DNA of 54,882 nt, taken from an uncultured Acidobacteriia bacterium (GTDB lineage: Bacteria; Acidobacteriota; Terriglobia; Bryobacterales; Bryobacteraceae). Shown piece by piece: positions 54,400 to 54,882 of the stretch. The position numbers were made by a program, and so were the translations under genes. Below the pieces are notes generated by a model. The model did not search any database. It was not told where the DNA came from and saw nothing but the letters and a program-made list of their open reading frames with translations. The first letter of the stretch is position 1; each line of letters starts with the position of its first letter. The stretch is from assembly GCA_903892565.1 (NCBI GenBank), contig CAITIX010000434.1:1-54882 (forward strand), read 5' to 3'.

Positions 54400-54882
54400 A
54401 TGGAATCTTTCGACGTCGTCATCGTCGGTGCGGGACCCACGGGCCTCGCCTGCGGCATCGAACTCAAACTCCGCGGCGTGAACGCGGTGCTCATCGAAAA
54501 AGGCTGCGTCGTAAATTCGCTGTACAACTATCCCACCGGGATGGTTTTCTTCACTACGCCCGAACTGCTCGAAATCGGCGACATCCCGATGACCTCGCTC
54601 AATGAAAAGCCTGTGCGTGGCGAGGCGCTGAAGTATTACCGAAGAGTCTCGGAGCATTACAAGCTCGATATCCGGCAGTATCAACGCGTGGAGGGCATCA
54701 CGGGCGATGATGGTGCGTTCGTCACGCATGCGGTCGATGCCAAAAACACGCCGCTCACCTACCTGTCAAAAAAAGTCATCTTCGCGATGGGCTATTACGA
54801 CGTTCCGAATTTGCTGAACGTCCCCGGCGAGGATCTTCCGAAAGTCATTCACTACTACAAGGAAGCGCATCCGTATTACAAC
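54400..54882 (+). CDS. YpdA-type bacillithiol disulfide reductase, 3' end beyond the window
   Basis: The first 161 residues of a thioredoxin-reductase-like flavoprotein. The FAD motif is VVIVGAGPTGLACGIELKLRG (GAGPTG at 10-15). The segments SLYNYPTGMVFFTTPELLEIG and IFAMGYYDVPNLLNVPGEDLPKV match YpdA (Bdr), which reduces bacillithiol disulfide with NADPH. It starts seven bases after the alaS stop. The gene is cut by the window edge. Confidence 0.85.
   Translation, partial: MESFDVVIVGAGPTGLACGIELKLRGVNAVLIEKGCVVNSLYNYPTGMVFFTTPELLEIGDIPMTSLNEKPVRGEALKYYRRVSEHYKLDIRQYQRVEGITGDDGAFVTHAVDAKNTPLTYLSKKVIFAMGYYDVPNLLNVPGEDLPKVIHYYKEAHPYYN

Noticed and set aside
52654-54729. 691-codon open frame antisense to alaS and the ypdA-like gene
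   Set aside because: It mirrors alaS codon use on the opposite strand; its His/Arg/Phe-rich product has no domain structure, and alaS is certain.

Overview
The window is a dense, GC-rich stretch of bacterial chromosome carrying about 50 genes. It has no rRNA, tRNA or CRISPR that I can see. The gene content points to Acidobacteriota, probably close to Solibacter/Bryobacter. Supporting signs are a fused homocysteine methyltransferase/methylenetetrahydrofolate reductase, a Ser/Thr kinase with PEGA repeats, a DUF4159 protein, a tiny PEP-CTERM-like protein, a YpdA-type flavoprotein, and families of short palindromes between genes. This placement is inferred from recalled family distributions; no search was run.

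Layout. Positions 1-1.06 kb hold a decayed IS5-type transposase. 1.2-3.2 kb carries two overlapping genes for secreted helical proteins of unknown function, with in-frame 15-bp repeats. ispG follows, facing a leftward gene set (9.3 to 4.5 kb) encoding a lipoprotein, a GT39-like membrane glycosyltransferase, an N-acetylglucosamine kinase-like ATPase and an alpha/beta hydrolase. 9.4-11.8 kb is a rightward cell-envelope cassette: a parvulin/SurA-like isomerase, a small HExxH protein, a TlpA-like thioredoxin lipoprotein and a DsbD-alpha-like protein. 13-19 kb is signalling: a Fur-family regulator, an FHA-GAF-PP2C phosphatase, a GT4 glycosyltransferase, a DinB-fold protein and a membrane Ser/Thr kinase.

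19-29.5 kb is core information processing: rpoD and dnaG, DUF4159, queG, a TPR protein, an isolated fliM, mtaB, recR and ybaB. 29.6-34 kb has a large OmpA-PKD surface protein, a small sortable-looking peptide behind a phased GTAC-motif region, and a TsaC-type gene. 34-42.6 kb is mixed metabolism and transport: the HMT/MTHFR fusion, an SbmA/YddA-type ABC protein, apaG, DUF1684, an SDR, OsmC, a threonine dehydratase and two overlapping four-helix transporters. 42.8-44.6 kb has yraN, a DUF4258/DUF2283 pair, a zinc-ribbon membrane protein and a methyltransferase. 44.9-54.9 kb is a rightward proteostasis and translation block: clpB, lon, an M2 (ACE-like) peptidase, alaS and the start of a ypdA-like gene cut by the window end.

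No single large undescribed defence or mobile system stands out. The less ordinary items are the small HExxH protein inside the folding/redox cassette, the paired secreted proteins with minisatellites, the OmpA-N / PKD-C surface protein, the tiny PEP-CTERM-like protein with phased upstream motifs, the five-palindrome array between recR and ybaB, and a palindrome that appears to have inserted in frame into mtaB.
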